From: Cellvibrionaceae bacterium
GTDB taxonomy: Bacteria; Pseudomonadota; Gammaproteobacteria; Pseudomonadales; Cellvibrionaceae
Length of the DNA stretch: 46,139 nt
Assembly: GCA_025800365.1 (NCBI GenBank)
Contig: JAOXRT010000033.1
Coordinates: forward strand, 1-46,139
Direction of reading: 5' to 3'
The notes beneath the pieces are model-generated. The model saw only the letters and a list, made by a program, of their open reading frames with translations. It searched no databases and was not told where the DNA came from. Below, piece by piece: positions 33,264 through 43,114 of the stretch. The translations under genes were made by a program, and so were the position numbers. Position 1 is the stretch's first letter, and every line of letters begins with the position of its first letter.

Positions 33264-33665
33264 AAGTTTCGCTAAAAAGCGGGCATTCTACTGTAATTGG
33301 CTATGGATCTCTAAGTGATCAGCTTATAACTCCTTTGATTCTTGTAGTTTGAGCTGTTTTTGAGGGTGGTTTCAAGCGAAACTGCTTTTGTAAGCTGTTG
33401 ATATTAAAGAGTATTTCTTTTTGTAGTGTTTTTGTAGTTTTGTAGTAAGCGCGAAAATTTGCTTACCTTGACCGATCAAGATACATTCTCCAAGCTCACT
33501 GATTTGGCCCTCTAGTGAGCCGCGAGCCTAAATGGCGAGCCGTTAAAGGGCTGTTTACAAAAGCCTTCATTCTGCTTCTATCTATATGAAGCGGATCAAA
33601 GAGCATATAAGAGAAACGTATAAACTTGCCTTGAGCGAGCTTCATATGATTTCGAGGAGACCACC
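33264..33665. promoter_or_regulatory. Divergent dusC-oadG interval with clustered repeats
   Basis: This 402-bp stretch has no credible gene. Between 33420 and 33480 lie three copies of TTTGTAGT (33420-33427, 33431-33438, 33439-33446), an inverted repeat GTAAGC-N10-GCTTAC (33445-33466) and immediately after it CTTGA-N4-TCAAG (33467-33480). The arrangement looks like an operator region for oadGAB, about 185-245 bp before the oadG start. No regulator gene is adjacent, and I cannot name the protein. Confidence 0.5.
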
Positions 33666-33908
33666 ATGTCAGCAAGCCTAATGCAGCAGGGTTTTGACCT
33701 GATGCTATTCGGGATGGGAACGGTATTCGTATTCCTAACCCTGCTCGTGATATCCGTAACGATTATGTCGACGGTTATTCAAAAGTTCTTTCCTGAAGCG
33801 GAACCTGAGTCAACTCCAGGCCCTGCACCTGCGGCCCCTGCCCAGGTTAACGATCCTAAGTTGATCGCCATTATTCAGGCAGCCATTGAGCAGCATCGAA
33901 ACAAATAA
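33666..33908 (+). CDS. oadG: Oxaloacetate decarboxylase gamma subunit (Na+ pump)
   Basis: This 80-residue protein has one N-terminal membrane helix (LMLFGMGTVFVFLTLLVISV, about 12-31) and a proline/alanine-rich linker (ESTPGPAPAAPA), and ends in a helix IIQAAIEQHRNK. This is the usual layout of OadG, which anchors and assembles the alpha and beta subunits at the inner membrane. GAGGAGA precedes the ATG. It leads the gene order gamma-alpha-beta. Confidence 0.93.
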   Translation: MSASLMQQGFDLMLFGMGTVFVFLTLLVISVTIMSTVIQKFFPEAEPESTPGPAPAAPAQVNDPKLIAIIQAAIEQHRNK

Positions 33909-33965
33909 CAGCCCACTAGAAATTAGGACGCCAGCGTTAGCTAGGCACCAGTTAAAGGCACCATT

Positions 33966-35753
33966 ATGAGCGAAAACAAAAAACCACTAGGCATTACCGA
34001 CGTAGTGTTACGTGATGCCCATCAGTCCCTATTTGCCACCCGTATGCGTATCGACGATATGCTGCCCATTGCTGAGAAGCTTGATCAAGTTGGCTTCTGG
34101 TCTTTGGAAACCTGGGGTGGTGCGACCTTCGACGCCTGTATCCGTTATTTGGGTGAAGACCCATGGGAGCGTATTCGCGAGCTGAAAAAAGCCATGCCGA
34201 ATACCCCTATGCAGATGCTGTTCCGCGGCCAAAATATTCTGGGTTATCGCCATTACGCTGATGATGTTGTCGACAAGTTTGTAGAGCGTTGCGCCGTAAA
34301 CGGTGTTGATGTGTTCCGTGTTTTCGATGCCATGAACGATATGCGCAACATCGAAACCGCGCTAAAAGCGGTTAAGAAGCAGGGCAAACACGCCCAAGGC
34401 ACCATCGCTTATACCTTAAGCCCAGTACACACCATTGATATGTGGGTAGATCAGGGCCGCTTAATCGAAGACATGGGTGCTGACTCTATCGCTATTAAAG
34501 ATATGGCGGGCTTGCTAACCCCTTACGCGGGTTATGAGCTGGTCACCAAGCTTAAAGAAGCTTGTAATATTCCGATTCACATGCAGTGTCATGCTACCAC
34601 TGGCCTTTCAACTGCGACTGCACTGAAGTGTGTAGAAGCGGGTATCGACAATATCGACACCGCTATTTCTTCTATGTCCATGACTTATGGTCACAGCCCA
34701 ACGGAATCGATGGTTGCTATCTTGCAAGGGCAAGATCGTGACACAGGTTTGGATTTGGCTCTATTGGAGGAAATCGCTAACTACTTCCGTGAAGTGCGTA
34801 AGAAGTACGCCAAATTTGAAGGCTCCTTGCGCGGTATCGATGGTCGTATTTTGACGGCTCAAGTTCCTGGCGGTATGTTGACCAATATGGAAAACCAGCT
34901 GCGCGACCAGGGCGCTGAAGATAAATTTGCCGATGTACTGAACGAGATTCCACGCGTACGTGAAGATTTGGGCTTTATCCCATTGGTAACTCCAACTTCA
35001 CAGATCGTTGGTACTCAGGCGGTACTAAACGTTCTAACCGGTGAGCGTTATAAGTCAATTTCCAAAGAAACCCAGGGCGTATTGAAAGGCGAGTACGGCG
35101 CAGCACCTGCGGCTTACAACAAAGAGTTGCAAGATCGTGTTTTGGATGGTGCTGAAGCGATCACTTGTCGTCCAGCGGATTTGCTAGAGCCTGAATTGGA
35201 CAAGCTAACCGCAGAACTTCAAGAATTGGCCAAAGAGAAGGGCATTAAGCTGGAAGCCGGCGAGCGTGAAATTGATGACGTTCTAACCTACGCTTTGTTC
35301 CCTCAGATCGGTTTGAAGTTCCTAGAAAACCGTGGCGATGCCTCGGCCTTTGAACCTGTGCCTACCGGCAAAGAAGGTTCTACGGTGACTAACGATGCGG
35401 GTGAAGAGGTTTATACTGTAACCGTTGAAGGTGCTTCTTACACGGTAACTGTATCCAATGGTGGCGATCTAACGGGTATTGCTCCAGTGGGTGGTGCGGC
35501 GGCTTCGGCTCCAGCAGCTGGCGGCGCAGTACCGGCCGGCGGGGATCCAGTACCGGCGCCATTGGCGGGCAATATCTTTAAGGTATTGGTCAGCCCAGGT
35601 CAGCAAGTAAATGAAGGTGACACCATTATTATTTTGGAAGCCATGAAGATGGAAACCGAAGTAAGTGCGCCTAAGTCCGGCACCATTGGCAGCATTAATA
35701 TCAAAGAGGGTGACTCTGTTGCCGTTGGCGATAATCTGCTGACCATCGCTTAA
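33966..35753 (+). CDS. oadA: Oxaloacetate decarboxylase alpha subunit (biotin carboxyl carrier)
   Basis: The alpha subunit transfers CO2 from oxaloacetate to its biotin. The 595-residue protein has the carboxyltransferase TIM barrel (about 5-290; [54 protein letters not shown]), then the conserved carboxylase domain with [15 protein letters not shown]. An Ala/Pro/Gly-rich hinge (about 508-530) leads to a biotinyl domain with the modified Lys561 in [10 protein letters not shown]. Metal ligands are in RDAH and MQCHATTG. Length and order are normal. Confidence 0.97.
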   Translation: MSENKKPLGITDVVLRDAHQSLFATRMRIDDMLPIAEKLDQVGFWSLETWGGATFDACIRYLGEDPWERIRELKKAMPNTPMQMLFRGQNILGYRHYADDVVDKFVERCAVNGVDVFRVFDAMNDMRNIETALKAVKKQGKHAQGTIAYTLSPVHTIDMWVDQGRLIEDMGADSIAIKDMAGLLTPYAGYELVTKLKEACNIPIHMQCHATTGLSTATALKCVEAGIDNIDTAISSMSMTYGHSPTESMVAILQGQDRDTGLDLALLEEIANYFREVRKKYAKFEGSLRGIDGRILTAQVPGGMLTNMENQLRDQGAEDKFADVLNEIPRVREDLGFIPLVTPTSQIVGTQAVLNVLTGERYKSISKETQGVLKGEYGAAPAAYNKELQDRVLDGAEAITCRPADLLEPELDKLTAELQELAKEKGIKLEAGEREIDDVLTYALFPQIGLKFLENRGDASAFEPVPTGKEGSTVTNDAGEEVYTVTVEGASYTVTVSNGGDLTGIAPVGGAAASAPAAGGAVPAGGDPVPAPLAGNIFKVLVSPGQQVNEGDTIIILEAMKMETEVSAPKSGTIGSINIKEGDSVAVGDNLLTIA

Positions 35754-35770
35754 GTTTGGAGGTGATCTAA

Positions 35771-37087
35771 ATGGAAGCGTTACTTGGACTATGGGCAGAC
35801 TCCGGTCTTGCTCAGTTTGCAGGGCCTGGTCAGGTCGTCATGATTGGTATTGGCTTGCTGCTATTGTGGCTGGCCATTAGCAAAAACTTTGAACCCCTGT
35901 TGCTGGTACCGATTGGTTTTGGCGGCATCTTAGCGAATATCCCAGGTGCTGGCTTGGCCTACTCGGCGGTGCAGAATGCCCTGATGGGGGGCGGCCCAGA
36001 AATGATGGCCGCTATCGCGGGTGCTCTTGAGCTTGCGAACTACGAAACCTACGCCGATATTAAAGCGGCAATGGGCGATGCCACGGCTCAGCAAATTTTG
36101 CTGGCTGAACAGATTGCGGCCAATGCCGGCTATGAAAGCGGTATGCTGTATAAGTTCTACTCGGTTGCGATTGGTTCTACTATTGCACCGCTGTTGATCT
36201 TTATGGGTGTTGGCGCCATGACCGATTTCGGTCCGCTACTGGCTAACCCGCGTACTCTGTTCTTGGGTGCAGCGGCGCAGTTTGGTATTTTCGCAACGGT
36301 ATTGGGGGCAGTTGGTCTCAGCGCCATGGGCATTATGGATTTCTCCATTGCCGATGCGGCGGCCATTGGTATTATCGGTGGTGCAGATGGTCCGACAGCT
36401 ATCTACGTGGCGTCGATTCTATCGCCAGAATTGTTGGGTGCGATTGCCGTAGCAGCTTATTCCTATATGGCACTTGTGCCTATGATTCAGCCACCGATTA
36501 TGCGCGCCTTAACCACTGAGGAAGAGCGTAAAATCGTGATGACTCAGCTGCGTCCAGTATCGAAGCGTGAGAAGATTGTATTCCCAATCATCGTCTTGAT
36601 TGCCGTAGCTTTGTTGCTGCCTTCGGCAGCGCCGCTACTGGGCATGTTCTGCTTTGGTAACTTGATGAAAGAGTGTGGCGTGGTCGATCGTTTATCGGAT
36701 ACTGCTCAAAATGCTCTGATCAATATCACCACTATCTTCTTAGGCCTTTCTGTAGGTTCTAAGTTGGCGGCGGATGTATTCCTAGACACCAAGACCTTGG
36801 GCATTATGGCGCTAGGTGTTGTGGCCTTTGGTATCGGCACCGCCATGGGTGTATTGATGGCTAAGCTGATGAACAAGTTCAGCGAACAGCAGATCAACCC
36901 ATTAATTGGTTCGGCGGGTGTATCGGCCGTACCTATGGCAGCGCGTGTTTCTAACAAGGTGGGCTTGGAATACAACCCACAAAACTTCTTGTTGATGCAT
37001 GCGATGGGCCCGAACGTAGCCGGTGTAATCGGCTCGGCAGTGGCTGCGGGTGTGATGATCTCTATTGTGCAGGGAATGGCGGGTTAA
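35771..37087 (+). CDS. oadB: Oxaloacetate decarboxylase beta subunit (Na+ translocating)
   Basis: The beta subunit decarboxylates carboxybiotin and pumps Na+ outwards. The 438-residue protein has many membrane helices and the family's key Asp in [39 protein letters not shown]-like and [19 protein letters not shown] segments also mark OadB/GcdB/MmdB; the neighbouring oadA tells it apart from glutaconyl- or methylmalonyl-CoA pumps. GGAGGTG precedes the ATG. It is followed by a strong bidirectional terminator. Confidence 0.96.
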   Translation: MEALLGLWADSGLAQFAGPGQVVMIGIGLLLLWLAISKNFEPLLLVPIGFGGILANIPGAGLAYSAVQNALMGGGPEMMAAIAGALELANYETYADIKAAMGDATAQQILLAEQIAANAGYESGMLYKFYSVAIGSTIAPLLIFMGVGAMTDFGPLLANPRTLFLGAAAQFGIFATVLGAVGLSAMGIMDFSIADAAAIGIIGGADGPTAIYVASILSPELLGAIAVAAYSYMALVPMIQPPIMRALTTEEERKIVMTQLRPVSKREKIVFPIIVLIAVALLLPSAAPLLGMFCFGNLMKECGVVDRLSDTAQNALINITTIFLGLSVGSKLAADVFLDTKTLGIMALGVVAFGIGTAMGVLMAKLMNKFSEQQINPLIGSAGVSAVPMAARVSNKVGLEYNPQNFLLMHAMGPNVAGVIGSAVAAGVMISIVQGMAG

Positions 37088-37106
37088 ATTACTGCTGTTT
37101 TAGCGC

Positions 37107-37137
37107 AAAAAAGCCCAGGCTTTGGCCTGGGCTTTTT
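37107..37137. terminator. Bidirectional terminator between oadB and the diguanylate cyclase
   Basis: AGCCCAGGC (37112-37120) and GCCTGGGCT (37125-37133) form a perfect 9-bp stem with a 4-nt loop, with six A before and five T after, so it can act for both convergent genes. Confidence 0.92.
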
Positions 37138-37176
37138 CGTTTTTGCTGCTTGATCAGTGCAGGTTTAAGCACGGCT

Positions 37177-38427
37177 TTAAGCTCCTACCACACGATTACG
37201 ACCTTCCTTCTTTGCAGCATACATCAAGCTATCGACTTGATTGACAATGTCGATACTCTCTTGTTCACCCTTTGAGCTCAGTACGCCCATGCTCAAGCTA
37301 ATTGGTGCGAGTGAAATTGCTACGGCCTCACGAATTTTCTCAGCCACCACGGTAGCTGCGGCTAAATCACTTTCAGGCAATAAAATAATAAACTCGTCTC
37401 CGCCCCAGCGTGCGAAAATATCCACGTCGCGCAATTGCTGGCGAACTTTAAAGCTTAAAGCTTCAAGTACCTTATCGCCTTCACTGTGGCCTTTGGCATC
37501 ATTCACTTCTTTAAAGTGGTCCACATCAAACATGATCAAGGCCATTTGATGATCAAAGCGTTGGCAGCGTTTGCGCTCATTGTCGAGTTGCTTGGAAAAG
37601 TAACGCCGATTAAAAGCACCGGTTAAGGGGTCGATTGCAGCGGCTTGTCGCAGTTCTTCAATCAGCAGTGCGCGCTCAGAAATATCCCGTAAGACCGCTG
37701 TCATTTCGCTATTGGTTCCCACCTGGATTTTAGAGATGGTAATTTCTAGGGGGAACTCACTGCCATCCTGGCGTACGCCCATGACCGAAGCACGAGTATG
37801 CATAGGTCTTGATAAAGTTGGGGATTCTCGAAAGCCCGCGACATGGCTTGCATGATTTCCACGGTATCGAGCCGGAATTAAACTGCTTAAAGATTTGCCA
37901 AGAGCTTCTTGCTGCGAGAGACCAAACATTTCACTGGCAGCCTTATTGAACATTTTAATGTTCTGCTCGTCATCAATCGTGATAATGCCATCATAGGCCG
38001 AATTAATAACAGCCTCGAAACGCCGCATGCTGGTTTGCAGGCTGTGCTCTAGGCGCTTCTTCTCGCTGATATCAATGCAGGTGTTTAGAACTCTTTGTTG
38101 CCCTTCGCTATTTATCGGTGTGTAAATAAAGCGCCACCAGCAGGTTTGTCCATGGCGCTCGATGGCGATTTCAACTTCCCTGGATTCTAGCAGGCGGCAG
38201 CATTCCATCATGGCTTGTTTAATATCGCCAATGATGTAGCGGGGTAATATCCCCTGTAACTCATTGCCGAGTTGTCTAGTGACAGGGCCGTCGAGCACCT
38301 CTTGGTACAAATCGTTGGCACTGATCAATTGATAAGTGTCTGTACTTCCCTGTTGCCAGATAGATACCGGAGTACCAATAGCATCCAATTGCTCGCTAAT
38401 ATCTGAGTGTGAACCGTTAAAGATCAT
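37177..38427 (-). CDS. PAS-PAS-GGDEF diguanylate cyclase
   Basis: This 416-residue cytoplasmic protein has a PAS domain (about 10-125, ending in WWRFIYTPINSEGQQRVLN) and a second PAS (about 130-250: AVINSAYDGIITIDDEQNI, SGFES-like RPMHTRASVMGVRQDGSEFPL). The GGDEF domain runs from about 255 to 415. It has DPLTGAFNRRYF, FDVDHFKEVND, ARWGGDEFIILLPESD and a normal end, so it should make c-di-GMP. No membrane helix is present, so the signal is intracellular. The minus-strand leader has TATACT as a -10 candidate. It is a single gene. Confidence 0.94.
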   Translation of the reverse strand: MIFNGSHSDISEQLDAIGTPVSIWQQGSTDTYQLISANDLYQEVLDGPVTRQLGNELQGILPRYIIGDIKQAMMECCRLLESREVEIAIERHGQTCWWRFIYTPINSEGQQRVLNTCIDISEKKRLEHSLQTSMRRFEAVINSAYDGIITIDDEQNIKMFNKAASEMFGLSQQEALGKSLSSLIPARYRGNHASHVAGFRESPTLSRPMHTRASVMGVRQDGSEFPLEITISKIQVGTNSEMTAVLRDISERALLIEELRQAAAIDPLTGAFNRRYFSKQLDNERKRCQRFDHQMALIMFDVDHFKEVNDAKGHSEGDKVLEALSFKVRQQLRDVDIFARWGGDEFIILLPESDLAAATVVAEKIREAVAISLAPISLSMGVLSSKGEQESIDIVNQVDSLMYAAKKEGRNRVVGA

Positions 38428-38584
38428 GGTATATCCCCAAGGTTTAGGGCCGGTCGGGAAAAAGCAAGGCAGTATAGTGATGGTAGCTTGAAGAGCAAGA
38501 CCTTAAAACTATCTTATGTGCCTTTACCGTATCGGCCTAGGAGGATTTCCCTTGAATTGGTTCTTTAGTATTAGTTTTGTGGGC

Positions 38585-39610
38585 TTAGTATATGGCTACG
38601 TGAGAGTTCTTGTTATTTTTATAGGCTCGATACATGCCTTTAGTGTTGAAGGAGTATGCGATGTTGCCTTGTTTATCTAGCACAATAACTCCGCCAGAAC
38701 CCTGAATGTTAGCAAGCTCTTGATTTATCACCTGATCCGCTGCCGTTTGAATACTTAAACCTCGATATTTGACCCGCGCACAAATATCAGCAGCGACATT
38801 GAAGCGAATAAAAAACTCACCGTGTCCAGTGGCCGAAACGCCGCAGCTGCGATTGTCAGCCCAGGTGCCAGCGCCGATCACCGGCGAGTCGCCAATGCGG
38901 CCATAGCGCTTGGCGGTGCGACCACCGGTGGAAGTGCCTGCGGCGATATTACCGTGTTGATCCAGCGCTACGGCACCCACTGTGCCCATTTTATAGTCTA
39001 TTTCTAGATCTTTATCGGTCTGATTCCAGCTGGTTTTCAGCAGCGATTGTTTGGCTTTTTGTAAGGATTTAAAGCGCTTTTCGGTATTGAAATAACGATT
39101 CTCTACCAAGGCTAATTGTTGTTGCTTAGCGAATGTTTCGGCACCCCTGCCAGCCAGAAATACATGTTCTGACTTCTCCATAACGGCACGAGCGAGAAGA
39201 ATGGGGTTTTTAACGGTTTGCACCCCAGCGATGGCTCCGGCTTGTAGATTTTTACCCTCCATGATGGAGGCGTCGAGATCATGCTGGCCGTCGAAATTGT
39301 AGACAGCGCCCTTGCCGGCATTAAACAGCGGGGAGTCTTCAAGGATGGTGATGGCAGCAACCACAGCATCCATACTCGTTCCACCTTTGGCGAGAATAGC
39401 GTAGCCCTTATCGCGCGCCTCTTGCAGTTTCTTTTTATAGGCAGCTTCTTGCTCGGGGCTAAGCTGAGCAGCTTTGATATTGCCAGCACCACCGTGGATC
39501 ACAATGGCGATGTTGTTCTTATCTGCTGCGCTTGAGCTTAGGCTCCACAATAATAAGCTGATTAAGGCTAGGCTGATTCTAAACATTTGAAATTTACTCT
39601 TAATTTTCAT
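38585..39610 (-). CDS. iaaA: Secreted isoaspartyl peptidase/L-asparaginase (Ntn hydrolase)
   Basis: This 341-residue precursor has a signal peptide (about 1-29, FRISLALISLLLWSLSSSA) followed by the plant-type asparaginase fold: AIVIHGGAGNI, LEDSPLFNAGKGAVYNFDG, DASIMEG and AGAIAGV. Autocleavage should occur before Thr210 in KMGTVGAVALD, with GGRTAKRYGRIGDSPVIGAG after it. The enzyme removes beta-aspartyl residues from dipeptides and hydrolyses asparagine. The E. coli relative IaaA is cytoplasmic, so export here is a difference worth noting. The symbol is by family resemblance. Confidence 0.9.
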   Translation of the reverse strand: MKIKSKFQMFRISLALISLLLWSLSSSAADKNNIAIVIHGGAGNIKAAQLSPEQEAAYKKKLQEARDKGYAILAKGGTSMDAVVAAITILEDSPLFNAGKGAVYNFDGQHDLDASIMEGKNLQAGAIAGVQTVKNPILLARAVMEKSEHVFLAGRGAETFAKQQQLALVENRYFNTEKRFKSLQKAKQSLLKTSWNQTDKDLEIDYKMGTVGAVALDQHGNIAAGTSTGGRTAKRYGRIGDSPVIGAGTWADNRSCGVSATGHGEFFIRFNVAADICARVKYRGLSIQTAADQVINQELANIQGSGGVIVLDKQGNIAYSFNTKGMYRAYKNNKNSHVAIY

Positions 39611-39722
39611 CTTTACTCTTCAGAAAAACAGTAGCTGGCCGATAGCGCCTGCGAGGGTTGTTTGGGAGAAGCAGTCAACGCCCGTAGCCACGGAAGGCTG
39701 ACGTTACTCATAGGAGTGTATT

Positions 39723-41315
39723 GTGAATTCGATCAGTATGAAAGCCTTACTGGGCTACTTGGCTGTACTCATTGTTAGCACTATTGCTGCAGTTTTTCTT
39801 TTTGCAGACGCCAATAATGTTGGTCAGCGAACGGAATATTTTGTAGATGAAACCCTTCCAGCTGTTTCCACGATTGAACAGCTTGGGCAACAGGTAGATA
39901 AGATTCTTATCGGCTCCTATGCCTTTTACAGTACCAGCATAGATAAAGAGCAATATCAGCAGCTCACTGCTAAAAGCTTTAAGGTTATTGATAAGGCTCT
40001 GCGATTAAAAGCGCTCGGTGTTGAGCGAGATAAGCTCTCTCGAGGTGTGGCTCAAATGCGCACTAAATCGGAAACCTTATTGGCAAATATGTCCACTGAA
40101 GAAATCGATTGGGATGCGGCACGAATTACCTTGTCTGAACTACAAGAAGAGATCGATACTTCTCACAAGGATCTGCATCAGGTAAAGCTTTTACTGGAGC
40201 GGGAGGCCAATGAAAGTGCAGCCATGATTCGGGCAGATGTTAATGAGATTACAAATCTGGTGCTGATCATGTTGGCTTCTATTAGTGTCGTGGCCATTGG
40301 TGCGTTTTGGCTAAGTCGTCAGACAATCTCCAAGCCTATATCTAACTTGGCTGATAAATTAACCTTGGTTGCTGAAGAGCTGAATCTGCGTGAGCAGTTG
40401 GCTGTAAGTGGCCCAGAAGAAATCAGTCGAGCTTCTTCCAGTGTGAATAACTTGTTGGTTAGTGTTCAATCGGCTCTTATAGATGTGCAAAAGGTCAGCT
40501 ACGGAGTAGCCTCAGCCTCGGAAGATATGCAGGGGCACTCTGGTGATACAGATCAGCAAGTTGTGCAACTTAATGGTGAGATCGAGCAATTGAATTTGCG
40601 AATGAAAGATCTTCGTTCTTCGGTTGAGGAAGGTTTGCAGCGCTCTGAAGAAAGTTATAAGGCCGCTCAAAAAGGTGCAGAGGTCGTTGAAGGTGGTGCG
40701 GCGCAGGTGCGCGCGACGGCAGGCAGTGTGGTGGAGCTGGCCCATAATATTGAAGCTTCATCGCAGCAGCTTGGTGAGCTGCGTAATACCGGTGATCAAG
40801 TTTCCAGTGTTGTTGGAACCATTGCGGAAATTGCAGAGCAAACCAATCTGCTAGCACTAAATGCAGCGATTGAGGCAGCTAGGGCAGGAGAGTCAGGAAG
40901 AGGTTTTGCGGTAGTTGCCGATGAGGTTCGAACTTTGGCGAATCGCACACAGCAATCAACAGAAGAAATTAACAATATGTTAACGTCTTTGGTGAACGCT
41001 ATAAGCACGGTAGTTGCATCAATGGAACACAATAGTAATCAAGCTGAACAGTCCGCTAAGATGTCTCAGGATACCGTGGCGACCTTGAACCAGATTCAAG
41101 AAACCATATTGGATTTAAGCCAATCTAGTCGAACAGTGGCTGAGTTGAACAGCGGAGCAAGTAATAATGCACGCTGTATTCAAAGCCAAGTTGAAGAGTT
41201 TTCAATTCTAGGCGCCGCTGTGCAGCAAGGCTCGACCGAAACCAAAAAGACGGCTGGTGATTTGAGTCAGTCCGTAAGTCGCTTAAATGAATTGGTTGGT
41301 CGATTTGGTTTGTAA
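39723..41315 (+). CDS. Methyl-accepting chemotaxis protein
   Basis: This 530-residue receptor starts at GTG 39723 with AGGAG six bases upstream. It has a membrane helix at about 8-26 and a four-helix-bundle-type periplasmic sensor (about 27-178, helical, no PAS). The second helix [19 protein letters not shown] lies at about 180-198, followed by a HAMP region. The signalling hairpin is clear: [20 protein letters not shown] and [20 protein letters not shown], with [13 protein letters not shown]. There is no C-terminal CheR-docking pentapeptide. The ligand is unknown. A terminator follows at 41354. Confidence 0.95.
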   Translation: MNSISMKALLGYLAVLIVSTIAAVFLFADANNVGQRTEYFVDETLPAVSTIEQLGQQVDKILIGSYAFYSTSIDKEQYQQLTAKSFKVIDKALRLKALGVERDKLSRGVAQMRTKSETLLANMSTEEIDWDAARITLSELQEEIDTSHKDLHQVKLLLEREANESAAMIRADVNEITNLVLIMLASISVVAIGAFWLSRQTISKPISNLADKLTLVAEELNLREQLAVSGPEEISRASSSVNNLLVSVQSALIDVQKVSYGVASASEDMQGHSGDTDQQVVQLNGEIEQLNLRMKDLRSSVEEGLQRSEESYKAAQKGAEVVEGGAAQVRATAGSVVELAHNIEASSQQLGELRNTGDQVSSVVGTIAEIAEQTNLLALNAAIEAARAGESGRGFAVVADEVRTLANRTQQSTEEINNMLTSLVNAISTVVASMEHNSNQAEQSAKMSQDTVATLNQIQETILDLSQSSRTVAELNSGASNNARCIQSQVEEFSILGAAVQQGSTETKKTAGDLSQSVSRLNELVGRFGL

Positions 41316-41353
41316 AAAGGGTCGTGAAAGCAGGTTTATAAAACAAAATTTAA

Positions 41354-41383
41354 AAAGGGCCTGAGTTAAGGCCCTTTCTTATT
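41354..41383. terminator. Terminator between MCP gene and nadC
   Basis: AAAGGGCCT (41354-41362) and AGGCCCTTT (41369-41377) form a perfect 9-bp stem with a 6-nt loop, followed by CTTATTT. It lies between convergent genes. Confidence 0.87.
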
Positions 41384-41389
41384 TATGTA

Positions 41390-42241
41390 TTACGACATGG
41401 TCAAGCGCATTGATAAATCAATAGCTTTGCAGTCCTTAGTTAGCGCGCCGATCGAAATATAGTCGACACCTGTCTCTGCAATTCCCACTAAGGTGTTTTG
41501 ATTAACATTACCGGAAGCTTCTAGCTTTGCTTTATTTGCATGGCTGCCATTAATAGCGACTGCCTCGCGTAGCATGTCATTGTCAAAATTATCGAGCATG
41601 ATAATGTCGGCCTGAGCTTCTAAGGCTTGCATCATCTCCTCTATTGATTCCACCTCAACTTCGACCGCTTTGCCAGGCTGATTAATCTTAGCTTGCTTAA
41701 TGGCCTCTGCAATACCACCGCAGGCGGCGATATGGTTTTCTTTAATCAGATAGGCATCAAATAAACCAATACGGTGGTTATGGCAGCCGCCTTGGCTGAC
41801 GGCGTATTTCTGTGCCATGCGCAGCCCTGGGATGGTTTTGCGAGTATCTAAGATGCGAACCTGGGTATGCTCAACCATTTGTGCATAGCTTTGGCAGCTG
41901 CTGGCTGTACCAGAAAGCAGCTGTAAGAAATTCAGTGCTGCGCGCTCTCCGCTTAATAAGCTGCGGGCTGAGCCGCTGAGAGTGTATAACAAGCTGTCGG
42001 CGCTAACCTTATCGCCATCCTGTACATGCCAGTCGATTTTTACCCTAGGGTCTAGCTGGCGAAAAACTTCATCCACCCAAGCCACTCCACAGACCACGCA
42101 GTCTTCTCTAGTGATCACCTTGGCGGTCGCTTGTTGCGTGGTGGGAATCAATGCGGCGGTGATGTCACCATCGCCAATATCTTCTAGCAGTGCAGCACGT
42201 ACATTGCGGCTGATATCTTCTGTGAGCGAACTGAGCTCCAT
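41390..42241 (-). CDS. nadC: Nicotinate-nucleotide pyrophosphorylase (carboxylating)
   Basis: NadC joins quinolinate and PRPP to give nicotinate mononucleotide in NAD synthesis. The 283-residue protein has [31 protein letters not shown], the PRPP/quinolinate-binding [40 protein letters not shown] and [15 protein letters not shown]. The ribosome site is AGAAGAGA. It lies next to the retropepsin-like and DUF1631 genes; a nadC/DUF1631 neighbourhood also occurs in Pseudomonas. Confidence 0.96.
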   Translation of the reverse strand: MELSSLTEDISRNVRAALLEDIGDGDITAALIPTTQQATAKVITREDCVVCGVAWVDEVFRQLDPRVKIDWHVQDGDKVSADSLLYTLSGSARSLLSGERAALNFLQLLSGTASSCQSYAQMVEHTQVRILDTRKTIPGLRMAQKYAVSQGGCHNHRIGLFDAYLIKENHIAACGGIAEAIKQAKINQPGKAVEVEVESIEEMMQALEAQADIIMLDNFDNDMLREAVAINGSHANKAKLEASGNVNQNTLVGIAETGVDYISIGALTKDCKAIDLSMRLTMS

Positions 42242-42298
42242 TGTTTGTCTCTTCTGTAAGTTACAAAGCTAGGCATTATACCATAGCTGCTGTAGGCC

Positions 42299-42841
42299 TT
42301 AATTGGGGGCTTTAAGTTGGCGTAAGCTTAAGGTTCGGCCCTGTTGACTAAATTCCAGCTGCCCAAGTGCACTCATGCCCAGTAATATTTCATCGCCTTT
42401 CATACCAGTGGATATGCTAGCAGCGACGTTTTCTAGCCGGATATCTCCAAGTTCTAGGCTTTCGATGCGGCTCATATAGACACGAGAGCGACCGTTGGCG
42501 GTTTGTGCGTAGCCCGCTTGGCCTTTTGGCATGCCCAGCTTGCGAGCCAGGGCTTCAGGTACTGCCACCAGCGTTGCACCGGTATCTAACAAAAAGCGAA
42601 CATTCTGGCCGTTTACCTTGCCCTGGCTGAGGTAGTGTCCTTGCCGATTGGCGCTGAGGTCGACACGAATCACTTGCCCTTCTCTTTGACTTAAAGGTTG
42701 ATAACGCTGCTCTTGGCGATTTTCCAGCCAGCTATTAAAGCCAAAGCTCAGCAGCACTAAAAAGCACAACCAGGCCAAATACATCATTCCTCGGCCCATT
42801 TTGTCAGTGCTTGGATCAGGGGGAGTTTGGCGATCTGTCAT
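42299..42841 (-). CDS. Membrane-anchored retropepsin-like aspartic protease
   Basis: I start at 42841 (MTDRQTPPDPSTDKMGRG), since the longer frame from 42934 adds a non-conserved stretch. After a polar head comes one membrane helix (MMYLAWLCFLVLLSFGF, about 19-35), then a periplasmic single-domain aspartic protease with the catalytic RFLLDTGATLVAVPEALA and late DEILLGMSALGQLEF. At about 180 residues it carries only one DTGA, so it must dimerise like retroviral proteases (the TIGR02281 family). Substrates are unknown. It lies 57 bp from nadC on the same strand. Confidence 0.88.
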   Translation of the reverse strand: MTDRQTPPDPSTDKMGRGMMYLAWLCFLVLLSFGFNSWLENRQEQRYQPLSQREGQVIRVDLSANRQGHYLSQGKVNGQNVRFLLDTGATLVAVPEALARKLGMPKGQAGYAQTANGRSRVYMSRIESLELGDIRLENVAASISTGMKGDEILLGMSALGQLEFSQQGRTLSLRQLKAPN

Positions 42842-43114
42842 GCTCTTGTCTCTGGGTGGTTTTGGCTCGCCGGTTGAATTAAGTGATGCCCGGTAAAAGG
42901 GGCGCCAGCTTATAGCCGCGAGAGTGTGCTTCAAGTCAAATTATTATCAAACATTCTAACAGTACGTCGTTTTTATGCCCATTTGTGAATAATTAATACT
43001 ATTATCTTAAAGGAATAGCGGCATAGGAGGCCGGATTTCTTTCGTCCGCAATATCGATCATTGCTGGACATTTTATGCTCATCTAGGGACTCTGCTTACC
43101 AGGCTAAGTAATTT

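Noticed and set aside
33586-33681. 31-codon ORF beginning MKRIKEHIRE before oadG
   Set aside because: It lacks a ribosome site and overlaps the oadG start out of frame; translational coupling is possible but not supported.
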